Shown: piece by piece, positions 54,518 to 64,000 of the stretch
Layout: the number at the start of each line of letters is the position of its first letter
Numbering within the stretch: the stretch's first letter is position 1
Assembly (NCBI RefSeq): GCF_003473485.1
Contig: NC_053048.1
Location: 44,388,755 to 44,452,754 of the forward strand
DNA from: Medicago truncatula
Taxonomy: Eukaryota; Streptophyta; Magnoliopsida; Fabales; Fabaceae
Reading direction: 5' to 3'
Length of the DNA: 64,000 bases
Notes under the pieces: model-generated
Told to the model about the DNA's origin: nothing
What the model saw: the letters and a program-made list of their open reading frames with translations, nothing else
Database searches by the model: none
Translations under genes and position numbers: made by a program

Positions 54518-57191
54518 ATGCTTCGTTGTTTTTTTGTGAGTATTTTGCTAAATGTAATTTTTAACAGCTTCATATTTTCGTTTATCATAGAACAACGTGA
54601 TTAGGCTTAAGTCAAAAACTTGATTTTGATTATATGTTACTTATTTGTAATCACTATTTAGTCAAAACGTGCACATGCACGGGAGCCTGTTGATCCCGAA
54701 AAAGATGATGGTAAGAATAGCCCCATTCCTGTGGTGATTTCCAACCCTAAAGTGCTTGATTGCTACATTTGTTTTCAACCCTTAACCATTCCCGTCTTTC
54801 AGGTATGCATTTAATTTTTTATTTTTTTGTTAACTCTTTTCTAGTGTATGTTCACTCTACTGGCTATTAAGTTTTTGGTGTGGTTAAAATAATAGTGTAA
54901 AAAAAAAAAAAATTGTCTAATAAAATTTAAGACTTTGTACTATTTCACCTAAAATAATAGTTTTAGTAGTTTTATTTAGACTAGTTTTATTAGTTCAAGT
55001 CCATCTACAACCCTGACAATTATTAATTGAAACAAAATAAGCCACCAACTTCTTCTAACATTTCATTTTTAAAAACATCTTTCATATGTAAAAAAAAAAA
55101 ATTGGGAAAATTTTAGTATAGCCACACCAAGCCATAGGATATAGGTCCTCCCATGACTCTCAAGTGCAATGTGAAACTCCGTTGTGTTGTGGTTTTGAGT
55201 AGTGTGGTTATAGCACTAAGGGTGTAGGACTCTAAACACACCCTTTGCGCTAGCGACTGAGTTATTGATAGAGGTAACCTAATGGTAGGTAGTTTGACAA
55301 AATTTTTTAAGGTGAGGAATACCCCTATTATAGACTCATATTTAGGCTTTATCTCATACAATGTGGGAGTCTTAACAAGTAATTCACTTTAGAGGGTATA
55401 GTAAGTAATATCAACCATTTATTAGAAAATTAAGGATGAATATTAGAGGTACTTCGTTGCAATCAAGAGTTTAAAAATTAACGATACTTAATTTTCTCAC
55501 TTTAGAAGAGGCAATTTCCTCCACATATTATGCGGCTTTCTAGGCAGTAGAAAAGAAAGGGGAACCAAAGTTGTCCATATGGAGACACAAAATACTTAGA
55601 CAAAAAAGGAGAAAGATGCATAACAAATGATGTCTAGTAGTGAAGAGAGTGAGCATGATGATGATGATGAATAAGTGATTAGAGATAGTGATTCTATTTA
55701 AGGAATTGAATTTTTTGGATGAGTTATTTTAAGCCTCGGAGAGGCTTGAGGCCTATTTGCTTTACATTTGGTTTGAATATTAGTAGCAATGAACTTTGAA
55801 TAATAATTATGAATGCCTTCAATTGTATATATCTTTCTATTTTGAGAAGAATAAACTAAGAATGATTAGATTTATGTTGGTTATACTTTTGATTGCATAA
55901 CTTGCTAACAAGCCTTACAAAGAATTCTCTTATTTTATTTATTTTATTTTATTTTAGCAGGTGGTTCAAAGTCTAATTTGATGATTTTCTTTTTTGTTGC
56001 AATTCAGTGTGATAATGGTCATATTGCTTGCTCTACCTGCTATCCTAAACTTAGGAACACGTGTCCCAAGTGCTCATTGCGCATTAGCTCAAAACGTTGT
56101 AAAGCCATTGAGAATCTATTGCTATCTATTGAATTGTCATGTTCGAATGCAAAATACGGTTGCAGAGAGAAAATAAGTTACATTGGAAAGATGAACCATG
56201 AAGAACAATGCATCCATGAGCCGTGTTACTGCCCTCTGCCAGATTGTGACTTTGTTGCATCATCAGAAGTGTTGTCTAAGCATTTCAGCCATAAACACGG
56301 GGATTCTCAGACCAAGTTTTCTTATGGTCTGTCCGTTATTGTCTCCTTGAAGTCTAATGATGAAACTATTGTTCTTCAAGAGAATAATGTTGGCAAACTA
56401 TTTATTCTCAATAATAGTACTATGCTTTTTGGAAATGCAATCAATATTTGTTGCATTAGTCCAAAGTCTTCTCAGTACGAGTGTGGTTATGATATATTGG
56501 CTAGATCTCAAGCATGCAAACCGAAATTTCAGTCGTTTGCGAAGAATGTGCAACGGTTTACTTTATCAACTCTTTCATTAGAGTTCCTTGTGATTCCATT
56601 TGGTTCTTCTGAACCTCTCGAGCTAGAAATTTGCATATCCCCCATGGTACCTCCTATATCCTTTTCTTTGCTTGTTTTTTTCCTATCAAAATCTTATTAT
56701 TTTCTTTTGTTTTGAATTTATACTCTAGCATTTAATCTCAAATTCATCAGTTTTTCAAATGCCAAAAAAAGAATATTACTGTTTTCTAATTTTCTATTTT
56801 TGGATTAGTTCTTGAAATATCAGTCTCAACTCAAATTTTCTTTTATTGATTTGATCATGAATTTCTTTTACCCTGTTGTGCTGTAATAAATTTTGCAATG
56901 GGTTTTGTTTTCTTTCTGTTGCTTTTGTCATGGATTAATGTGTTGCCAAATGTCTTGCAGATGCTAATATACATATTGACCCTCACTAGAAAGAGGATCC
57001 CACTGAGGATTAAGAGTTCAGACACGATAGCCGATGTGAAGGAGAAGATTCTTGACAATGAAGGGATCCCAATGCATATGCAACGTCTGATCTTTGCCGG
57101 TAAGGAACTAGATAATAGCCTGACCCTTGCCAATTACCACATCCAAGAGAAGTCAACCCTCAAATTCGTCCTCCGCATCATGGGGGATTAG
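54518..57191 (+). CDS. SINA-like RING E3 ligase fused to a C-terminal ubiquitin-like domain, four exons
   Basis: Exons 54518-54535 (least certain), 54662-54802, 56008-56646 and 56961-57191 all end on codon boundaries and give 342 residues. The RING is split by intron 2: CYICFQPLTIPVFQ|CDNGHIACSTCYPKLRNTCPKC keeps every zinc ligand. A SIAH-type zinc finger (NAKYGCREKISYIGKMNHEEQC...HFSHKH) and a TRAF-like substrate domain follow. Exon 4 encodes exactly 76 residues colinear with ubiquitin: Leu8, Ile44 and Val70 of the binding patch, Lys11, Lys27, Lys29 and Lys48 are kept; Lys6, Lys33 and Lys63 are changed; the end is LRIMGD in place of LRLRGG. So it cannot be conjugated or released like ubiquitin, but could act as a built-in ubiquitin-like domain. 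Known plant SINA-like proteins, as I recall them, end after the TRAF part. Alternative: a separate ubiquitin-like gene starting at 56961, but the preceding intron acceptor and common phase favour fusion. Confidence 0.75.
55110..55395. repeat. LTR/TRIM-like sequence in intron 2 of the SINA-like gene
   Basis: It contains 'gtgtaggactctaaacacacc' and 'tcatacaatgtgggagtctta', the style of plant LTR ends. No paired ends or target duplication were found. The remaining intron (54803-56007) is AT-rich. Confidence 0.35.
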
Positions 57192-58100
57192 ATGACCTCC
57201 GCACAATCCCCCGATTAATACATCCAAGAGCATGCAACCGTCCACCTCATTGTCTGCCGCCGTTGGTGACCCTTGTCATGAAGACAATCACCATATAAGT
57301 TGAGAAGTCATACATTATTGATAACATTGGGTCTTTGACTTTTGCATTTCTTATTAAGAATTTGACTTTTGTTCTTTTTGTTTTATCTTGAGCTGCATAA
57401 GGTTTTTTCTTTTTACTTGGGATGATTCTCAGTAATTGGATTTTCAACACGATCTAAAATCGTACAGTATTTCTCACATAGATACATTCAATGACTTCTG
57501 TGGTAGAATCTGATTTAATCTTAATTTTGACACCGAACTATCCTGGTAGATAAGAGTCAGGTAACTTCAATCACTCCCTGTGTTTGAAATAAAAGTGGTG
57601 AATTGAAACGAACTTGAGCTGTATTTTTTATTCTCTAAGTGTAATCTTCTTTATTGGAATTTACACCGTCATGCAAGAGAATTTGGTTAGTCACTGAATC
57701 TTCTTTATTCGAAAACAAGTTTGAATTCTTCATTTTGTAGTGGAAACTGAAACATTAACACTACTACTACTACTATCAGGGTCTCTATGAAACTAAATTC
57801 CAATAAATGTGTGTAATCCTCAACACAAATCAAAAAAAGATAATCATATTAGACTGCAGCGAAAAGCAATTACTTTTTTTTTGCGTTGACTTTTTATGAG
57901 TCATGTCCGACAGTTATTAGTCAGTCCAGTTGGTTCTTGCTGATACGTTGGAGTTGTAACTCCTCATTTAATTTTGGTGTAGTCTTTTTTTCATGGATGT
58001 ACGGAGGGACTAAATTGACCATAAAAAATAATGCATAGTATTTGACCCTTTTTTTCAGCATTACAGGGAATGGTTAAGTATAACAAGGAAATGACCTGAT
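57192..58100. other. 3' flank of the SINA-like gene, no further gene
   Basis: The first 60 bases after the stop still echo ubiquitin-type 3' sequence ('cacatccaagagcatgcaaccg', similar to codons 60-67), as if a second ubiquitin unit once followed. The remainder has no supported feature. Confidence 0.45.
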
Positions 58101-58103
58101 CAG

Positions 58104-58333
58104 TTATGCAGTTACTTGAAGTTTCCTTGGTAACATTAAATGTAACATTGAAGTAGATGGAATCACACAATCAGTACAATCCAAAATTTCATACCTTAGT
58201 GCCTTTCCAACTCGCTGAATCATAGTGGCAACCACTGCATTGTTAACCCTGGGAAGAAGTGTTCTCAAATGGAGATTCTCATAGCACAAAGGATATTTGG
58301 CACATTTGCTAAAAAAATGAACAAAGCAGCGAA
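58104..58333 (-). other. Unrecognised open segment, possible gene fragment
   Basis: The minus strand is open for 78 codons and includes LPRVNNAVVATMIQRVGKALR followed by a donor-like gtatga. It reads like an exon but I do not recognise the family. Its upstream part is cut by the hAT MITE at 58334. Confidence 0.3.
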
Positions 58334-58893
58334 TAGGCATGGCAATGGGACGGGGTGGGGATGGATTTTACATTCCCCATCCCCATACCCGATTATCATA
58401 TACTTACCCGTTACCCTACTCATACCCAACGGGGATGAGAAATTGAACCACATCCCCATCCCCGACGGGTTCGGGTATCCCTGCCCCATCCCCGTCCCCG
58501 CATTGAATAATTTTTTTAATAAAAAATAGAAGTTTTTTTGCAACCCCTGGAGAAATGTTGTAATACATTATCTAGCAATATGCTCACTTTAACATTTGTT
58601 AGATGGATTGATTTAGTTGCTCATTTAAATATCAATGATAATTTTTATAACATGACAATTATCAAACAAAATAACATGGCATAGCAACATAAAGTAATTT
58701 TCTGCATTTGAGACAGCTTTGGGTATAGGTTCGGGGTGGGTACCTATATACCCGTTACCCTTACCCATCCGTGTTTCGAAATCGGGAAAAATCCAAACCC
58801 ATACCCAAACCTAGTCAAAACGGGGAAAACCCGTCTAATTGGGTTTGGTTCGGGCGGGTAACCACGCGTATGGGTTTTGCCATGCCTAGGCTA
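58334..58893. mobile_element. hAT-type MITE with GC-rich arms, 560 bases
   Basis: The ends TAGGCATGGCAA and TTGCCATGCCTA(GGCTA) are inverted and GCAGCGAA lies on both sides (58326-58333, 58894-58901), an 8-base target duplication. The arms are rich in 'cggggtgggg' and 'accccatccccg'. ORFs across it are shadows. Confidence 0.82.
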
Positions 58894-59394
58894 GCAGCGA
58901 ATACATGGCACAAGCTCTAAGTATCAATCATTGAAAATATCTGCACATCACATAATCAGTACCCGAAGATTTCACTTTGTAGTAAAACATGTTCAAAACT
59001 AAGTAACTATCAGTTTGCTCAAATTCTGCCAAGCTAGAGTGCTATAGCACTGTTACAACCGCCATTTGACTACGCTTTGTCATGAGCCATCGCAGAACAT
59101 TAATGATTTGTTAAAATTCCATTATGCTGCATGGAACCATCAAAAAAATTGTTTTCACTCATCACCATCGAAAAAATTGTCATAAACCCTCAGGAAAACT
59201 AGTATCAAATTAAATTTATCAAAAAACAAAACACCACAGTTCTTGAACTACATGGATGACAATATAAAGAAACAGCTGAACAGTGAAAATCTTGCGTATT
59301 CATGCCATCGTGGTTAATAACAATCAATAAAGATCAAGCAGGAAAAATTGCAGGATAAACTTTACTGTTACATTGCAGAATCTGCCACCGAATT

Positions 59395-59678
59395 GATCAG
59401 CTTATAATAGCATGCTTAGCTATTATGCAAGCACCATATATCGTGAAGTCCATGGAAGCATATGAAAACCACCTAACAGGGATATCTCTGATAGATCTGC
59501 TAAAGTATATAGACTGTCCAATCCAAAATTCACTATAAGAATCTATCAATTTTTAAAGCAACCTGACCAAATTCCCTTGATTTGCAATTATAAGCTGATC
59601 AATTGTGTTGGGAGACATAAAGTAGCTGTATCTGAGGTTGAATCCAAATAGTGCCATGTCAACATCATCTTTAGCAAC
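59395..59678 (-). pseudogene. SP1 exon 7-8 fragment
   Basis: It aligns with the SP1 gene from 1567 down to about 1290. It keeps the exon 7 acceptor at 59679-59681, the SPNTIDQLIIANQGNLVR reading, the short intron 7 sequence ('ggttgctttaaaaattg') and the membrane part (YASMDFTIYGACIIAKHA). No other exon of this copy is present. A degenerate 'gatacttgttgaccaagaatt' repeat follows on its right (59709). Bases 58902-59390 show nothing. Confidence 0.82.
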
Positions 59679-59976
59679 CTGATGATTAACATTACTAATT
59701 GTAGGATTTGATACTTGTTGACCAAGAATTAATTGTCAATTTTTTTCCAAGGAAAGAATCTTTACAAAATTATATTATATTTATTAAATAGATTTTAAAG
59801 AATATGTGACTCATTTTTACCAAAAAAAAATAGATTTACTTTGTCATCTATTTTTGGACGGAATCTAAGAAATATCATCTTAAAAAATATGTATACAAAA
59901 ACGCCTATGAACAAGAGAAATACCATTGAAAGGTTAGGGTTAACGATTTCACACCTTTCCGAAAATCTCAATCAAC

Positions 59977-60622
59977 ATGTCTTCAGCAACAAAGAAGATG
60001 ATCACTCTGAAGAGTTACGACAGCAAAACCTTCGAGGTTTCCGAGGCGGTGGCACATGAATCACACACGATCAAGCATATGATCGAGGAAAATTGTGCCG
60101 AAAATGTAATCACTATTCCAAACGTCAACAGCAAGATCCTGGCAAAGGTTATTGAATACTGTAAGAAGCATGTGGAGGCCGCTGCAAAGGCTAGTTCTGA
60201 TGATCTTAATTGTTGGGATGCTGATTTCGTTAAGGTTGATAAGGCTATGCTTTTGGAGTCTGCGAGTTCCAATGATCTTGAGGTTCAGAAGAATGTGGAA
60301 GCAGGCTGGGACGCTGCGGTGAGTTTGGATGATCTTAAGGCTTGGGACGCTGAATTCATGAAGCATGTTGATCAGGCTATGCTTTTCGAACTCATTCAAG
60401 CTGCAAATTACTTGAACATCAAGAGCCTGTTGAAGCTTACCTGTGGCGGACATGATCAAGGGGAAGACGCCGGAGGAGATTCGCAAGACGTTTAACAGTC
60501 AGAATAACTTCAGTCCAAAGCCGAACGAAGAGGAGGCAGCTCGTCCCGGGGAAAACCCATGGGAATCAATAATTGTGGTTATTTTTGTTTTGTTTTTGTC
60601 CATGCATTGCCCATGTTCCTGA
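59977..60622 (+). pseudogene. SKP1-like copy 5, frameshifted near the C-terminus
   Basis: From ATG 59977 the frame runs 172 codons: POZ part, [16 protein letters not shown] (54-69), a duplicated segment [17 protein letters not shown] / [18 protein letters not shown] (about 76-92 and 119-136), and [15 protein letters not shown] (142-156). Then it leaves the family frame and stops at 60493-60495. The lost part continues from 60443 in another frame: [18 protein letters not shown]...GENPW. It does not end at the usual stop after the Trp but runs on into hydrophobic residues ([11 protein letters not shown]) to 60620-60622. An 8-base deletion after LTC explains the break. The shortened protein lacks the F-box-binding helices. 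Its promoter region resembles copies 3 and 4. Confidence 0.8.
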
Positions 60623-61440
60623 AGGGCAAACAAACTAACTAGAAGAGAGGGCCCTAGAAGAAATTCTTATTTTGACCATATAAGTTGTAAGTTATTTGTT
60701 ATAAACTCGAAAGTTGACTTTGCCAAACTAAGTCTTAGATTGTGTTTAGGGGTTGAGTTTTGGAGGAAAATCATGGAAAGAGTTATTTTTTATTTCTAAA
60801 TTAAAGAAATTATGAAATGTGTTGAAAATCAATTAAAGAGGTGATTGAAATATTATACAACTATATCTATCAAGTCATTCCTTATATATATATAGATTTA
60901 GCCTTCCAAAATCTTCCTTTACCCTTAAATCCATCCATTAGTTAAGACAAATATACAATTTTATAGATCATTTTGAATATTGATAACATGGTGGGGTGAC
61001 TAACCTGGATGGTACAATTCATCATTTCCGAGCTATCAAATTGAATTACTCGTGACTGTCTGGTGTTTTTTTAACAAACTGAGAGCCTAAATTGTGAGTG
61101 TCGGGCAATTCGGATCCCAAATTTACTAAATAGTTAATTACTCACTCAATTGAATGATGTCGGTTAAAATGCTCTCTTTGTTAAATAATTTTGTTAGGGG
61201 TGCTAATGTGTCACGCTAAATGACATTGTGGTTTGTTCAAGTTGATGACACGAAATAAATTGCATGAAAGCTTAAACTTTGTTGGAAATCAAAAACTCAA
61301 AATAGAAATGCTTGAAAGTTAAAAGACTTGAAATTAGATTACTTGAAAATAAATTGCGAAGAAACGTAAAAGTTTTGATTGAAAAATGCAATTGGTGAAA
61401 GTTTAAAGGAAATTAAAGACATTAGAAAGCATACTTAGAT
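60623..61440. other. Intergenic, no gene recognised
   Basis: AT-rich. Near 61405-61435 the phrase 'aaaggaaattaaagacatt(a/g)gaa' matches 14541-14563 beside another GH3 fragment, which marks the beginning of a duplicated GH3-bearing piece. Confidence 0.45.
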
Positions 61441-61479
61441 CCTTAAAGCTTGAATCTTTGCTTTAAAAATGAAACACAA

Positions 61480-61620
61480 TTTTTTTCAATCTTACTGTTA
61501 TTGCCAATACACACAAGAAGTTATTCTTGGATCAAATGTGAACCATCAAATGTATTACCATGTTCTTGTAATTGGAGAAAGGTTTTTCAATTTTTTATGC
61601 AACTGCAGTTGGGGGTGGGG
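61480..61620 (+). pseudogene. GH3 fragment (core part)
   Basis: In one frame it reads EVILGSNVNHQMYYHVLV, matching the GH3 pseudogene phrase EVIIGSNVEQQMYCHLLC (about 15970-16025). The sequence then jumps to 'aaaggtttttcaattttttatg', also found at 17017. It is a rearranged scrap with no coding capacity. Confidence 0.7.
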
Positions 61621-61699
61621 GGGTATTTCATGACAATAGTGATTCATCACTTGCATATTCCTTTGTTGTTCCACCAAACACCACAAAATCGAAAACTTC

Positions 61700-63490
61700 C
61701 TACGCGTTAACAGCTGACTGTAGTTGTTCAAGGCTTTTACCTTCGGTTTCTGGAACTACTAAAACTTATAAATAATATAGCTAGTGCATTGATTGCAGCA
61801 TAAAGAATGAAGGTACCTGAAAATCATTAATACAAGTAAATTGCATGTTCTATAGGTTTATCTTGAACTTAAATGGAAAAATAATTGTCATATTATAATG
61901 CTTATCATTACTCCTTTAGATGAAATTAAGTTGAAAAAAAAATTATTTACCATAGGAGCTCCAACCCATGAGAAAGTTGAAAGTATAGGAGCATAGCCAT
62001 GCACCAAACCAGTTCACTAATGTGGCTATGCTTCCGGCATGCCCTTTAATATTGGCAGGAAATATCTGAAACAAAAGGTAATATTTGAGCAAAACCATAC
62101 TGATTCCGATAATCCTAATAAAGAATACATGTTTTAGGACAGGCATATAGCTCCTCCCGAAATCAAGGAAAAAGAAAAGCAAAGAAGGGACGGGGGTGTA
62201 CCTCAGACATCAAAACCCATGGAATTGCTCCCATTCCTATTGAAAATGATCCTACGTAGACCTAATGTAGAATGAATTCATATTTCTGAGACATATAATA
62301 AAAAGGCATCAACAGAGAAAGAGTAGAAACCATACCAGTATACCGGTTACTGCAAGTACTGAGACTGCTCCCACAGCCACATCATGAACCTGTTACTCAC
62401 ACATGGATATCAATTTTACATAAATATTAGGATTAAAAACTTGAACCTGTAATGTTCTTAGTTGGGATGTACCTTGAGATAGAATGCAACTGCCGTAAAT
62501 ATACATCCTGCAACCAATCCTGATCCAGATACCTAAGTGAAACCAAGAAATAACAATAACAATATACATGAAGAGGTTAAGAAAATGAAAGTTTTAAGAT
62601 AAGTTTTTTTTTGCTTCGAGTTTACCAAAAGTAGGGGCTACCTGCCTGCTTTATCTATGAGGGCTTCTCCAACACCTGTGATCACAATCTGCAAAATTAA
62701 AAAACATAATTGAGTTGGTTTGAAGGGCGGAAAAAAACAAATTTTCCATGAACTATTGGACGAGTTAAAAATAAAAACCTGAAGGATAGCAAAAAGTATG
62801 CTCCCGGTCGTGGAAGGAAATCCTATGACAAAAGTACACAAATACACCAGAATAAAATAAAAATCTGAGTTCTTCATCAAGTTAAATTTTACAACATGAT
62901 TTCATTATAGGTTGAAGGCAATTGTCAGACTTTGAATGAAAGGTTACAATTAGAGACATACCTGCTAGGTCAAAAATACTGCTAGAATAAAAGCTAATTC
63001 CATTGATTCCACCCAATTGCTGGCAAGCCATAAGCCCTACTCCAATCTGATCATGAATAGATCAAAATTAATTATCTCTATGCCTTTACTCTGTACTTGG
63101 TTGGATTGAAGAAAAATAGGAAGATTAAAATTTTGATTGGAAATCACATGAGATTTGTTTAATACAACAATATGAGAAAGTGGAAAATAAACTATCATTT
63201 TCCACACACAGCATTGAAGAAAAGGAACTGATATCAAAAGTGGAATTTTAGTTACCTGCCGTGACTCAGCGCAAATATCTTTTTTGAAACAAATCCAGCA
63301 CCTTCGGTTTTGCGAGCCGTTCTAAACTAGTTATATAATCCTGTGTGGCAGTGACAGATACAAAAAACTTAAAATGGCATTATATTTGGAGTTGTATTTA
63401 ATATTGTGCATGAAGCCAAAGTCACACAAAAAAAAATATCCAACAATAACACATGTTAACCTGAATTTCTTCTGCTTCTTGAGAATGATT
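61700..63490 (-). pseudogene. ERD6-like sugar transporter, 3' exons, disabled
   Basis: Minus-strand exons in gene order: 63490-63461 (HSQEAEEIQ), about 63345-63250 (SLERLAKPKVLDLFQKRY), about 63048-62962 ([22 protein letters not shown]), about 62825-62778, 62693-62620 (ITGVGEALIDKAGR), about 62532-62472, about 62395-62335, 62261-62202 ([17 protein letters not shown]), 62065-61951 (IFPANIKGHAGSIATLVNWFGAW) and 61816-61700 (ending VVPETEGKSLEQLQSAVNA). These are the second half of an ERD6-like major-facilitator sugar carrier. Nonsense codons sit after FQKRYLR and after DKAGR, and the last exon has a frameshift before VVPET. The 5' exons do not continue upstream on this strand; related ones are on the plus strand from 63581. 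Confidence 0.88.
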
Positions 63491-63580
63491 CTGAAAAATC
63501 CATTTTATGACACTTGCATATGTTCAAGTTATTAAACTGACATTACATTTGACTATATAAGGTTCCTATCTTCATAGCAG

Positions 63581-64000
63581 AAATTGTGCCAAAAGAACGC
63601 CGAGGAGCCTTGACTACCTTAAATCAGGTATGTTTTGCTACACATTGTTACTTCATGATCATGATAATAAGTTAATAACTTATGTATAAGTATCCAAATC
63701 AATATGCAATAAGGTAGCGATGACTTATTAATTTCTTCTTCTTCTTCTTCATCTTCTTTTGTAGTTCATGATTGCTACCGGGTCATCTGCCTCATTTATA
63801 ATTGGAACAGTACTTTCATGGAGGGCTTTATCTATAATCGGTCAGTTCTCTTGAAATTTAAATATAATTCCACGAAGAAGAAGACTATACGGAGAAAATA
63901 CAAATTTAGAACATTATAAATTAATTGAAACTTTTCAGTATTTGATAAGTGTTTGCAATTGCAGGCCTTATTCCCACTGCTGTGTTGCTTTTGGGTCTGT
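63581..64000 (+). CDS. ERD6-like sugar transporter, middle exons (partial, runs off the window)
   Basis: Exons 63581-63627 (EIVPKERRGALTTLNQ), 63765-63840 (FMIATGSSASFIIGTVLSWRALSIIG) and 63965 onward (LIPTAVLLLGL) are joined in frame with GT-AG introns. They encode the ERD6-like loop and membrane helices 4-6, just before the part found on the minus strand at 63490-61700. No break is visible in these three exons. The 5' part of the protein should lie upstream on this strand but the opposite-strand exons are there instead. It is therefore either the rest of an inverted, broken gene or the remnant of a second copy. Confidence 0.75.

Noticed and set aside
56898-57191. Separate ubiquitin-like gene starting at the ATG 56898
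   Set aside because: The first 21 codons would be intron sequence ending in a good acceptor (tcttgcag at 56953-56960), and the ubiquitin-like unit begins exactly at 56961 in phase with the SINA exon.
58265-58543. Proline/glycine-rich ORFs on both strands
   Set aside because: Produced by the 'accccatcccc' arms of the hAT MITE at 58334-58893.

Overview
This is nuclear DNA of a higher plant. Split genes with GT-AG introns, nested plant transposons (Ty1-copia, TRIM, Harbinger, hAT, Mutator and Tourist MITEs, SINE and LINE pieces) and plant-specific families (SP1, SINA-like, GH3, wall-associated kinase) all point that way. The repeat families and SKP1 sequences look like a papilionoid legume of the Medicago/Trifolium type. 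That taxonomic call is an inference from remembered family resemblance; no search was run.

Layout. 0.5-4.5 kb: a complete 11-exon SP1-type RING E3 ligase gene (minus strand). 4.7-13.8 kb: a tandemly duplicated unit, each copy carrying a SKP1-like pseudogene; copy A later received a tandem TRIM element, and copy B a MITE that itself holds a 2.2 kb solo LTR. 14.5-17 kb: fragments of SP1 and GH3 and a larger GH3 pseudogene. 18-23 kb: MITEs (two of them nested pairs), a SINE and a LINE fragment. 23.2-35.5 kb: an 11.9 kb, apparently young Ty1-copia element with three ORFs, inserted into a short C2/SRC2-like gene fragment. 36.7-44.2 kb: two intact SKP1-like genes with an unusual C-terminus, separated by MRD1 and GH3 debris. 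46-52 kb: a wall-associated-kinase pseudogene split by an intact-looking 4.4 kb PIF/Harbinger element. 54.5-57.2 kb: a SINA-like E3 ligase gene whose last exon is a 76-residue ubiquitin-like domain. 58-64 kb: a hAT MITE, an SP1 fragment, a fifth SKP1-like gene (frameshifted), a GH3 fragment, and ERD6-like sugar-transporter exons on both strands, as if cut by an inversion.

Gene content. The clearest host coding genes (SP1, two SKP1-like, SINA-ubiquitin) all belong to the ubiquitin system. Fragments of SP1, SKP1 and GH3 recur next to each other several times, which suggests repeated segmental duplication and decay of one ancestral block. The two most unusual coding observations are the SINA-ubiquitin fusion and the SKP1-like proteins that lost the C-terminal F-box-binding helices and end in a hydrophobic, tail-anchor-like segment. 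Exon limits were derived by hand from reading frame, splice dinucleotides and family resemblance; no transcript data were available.
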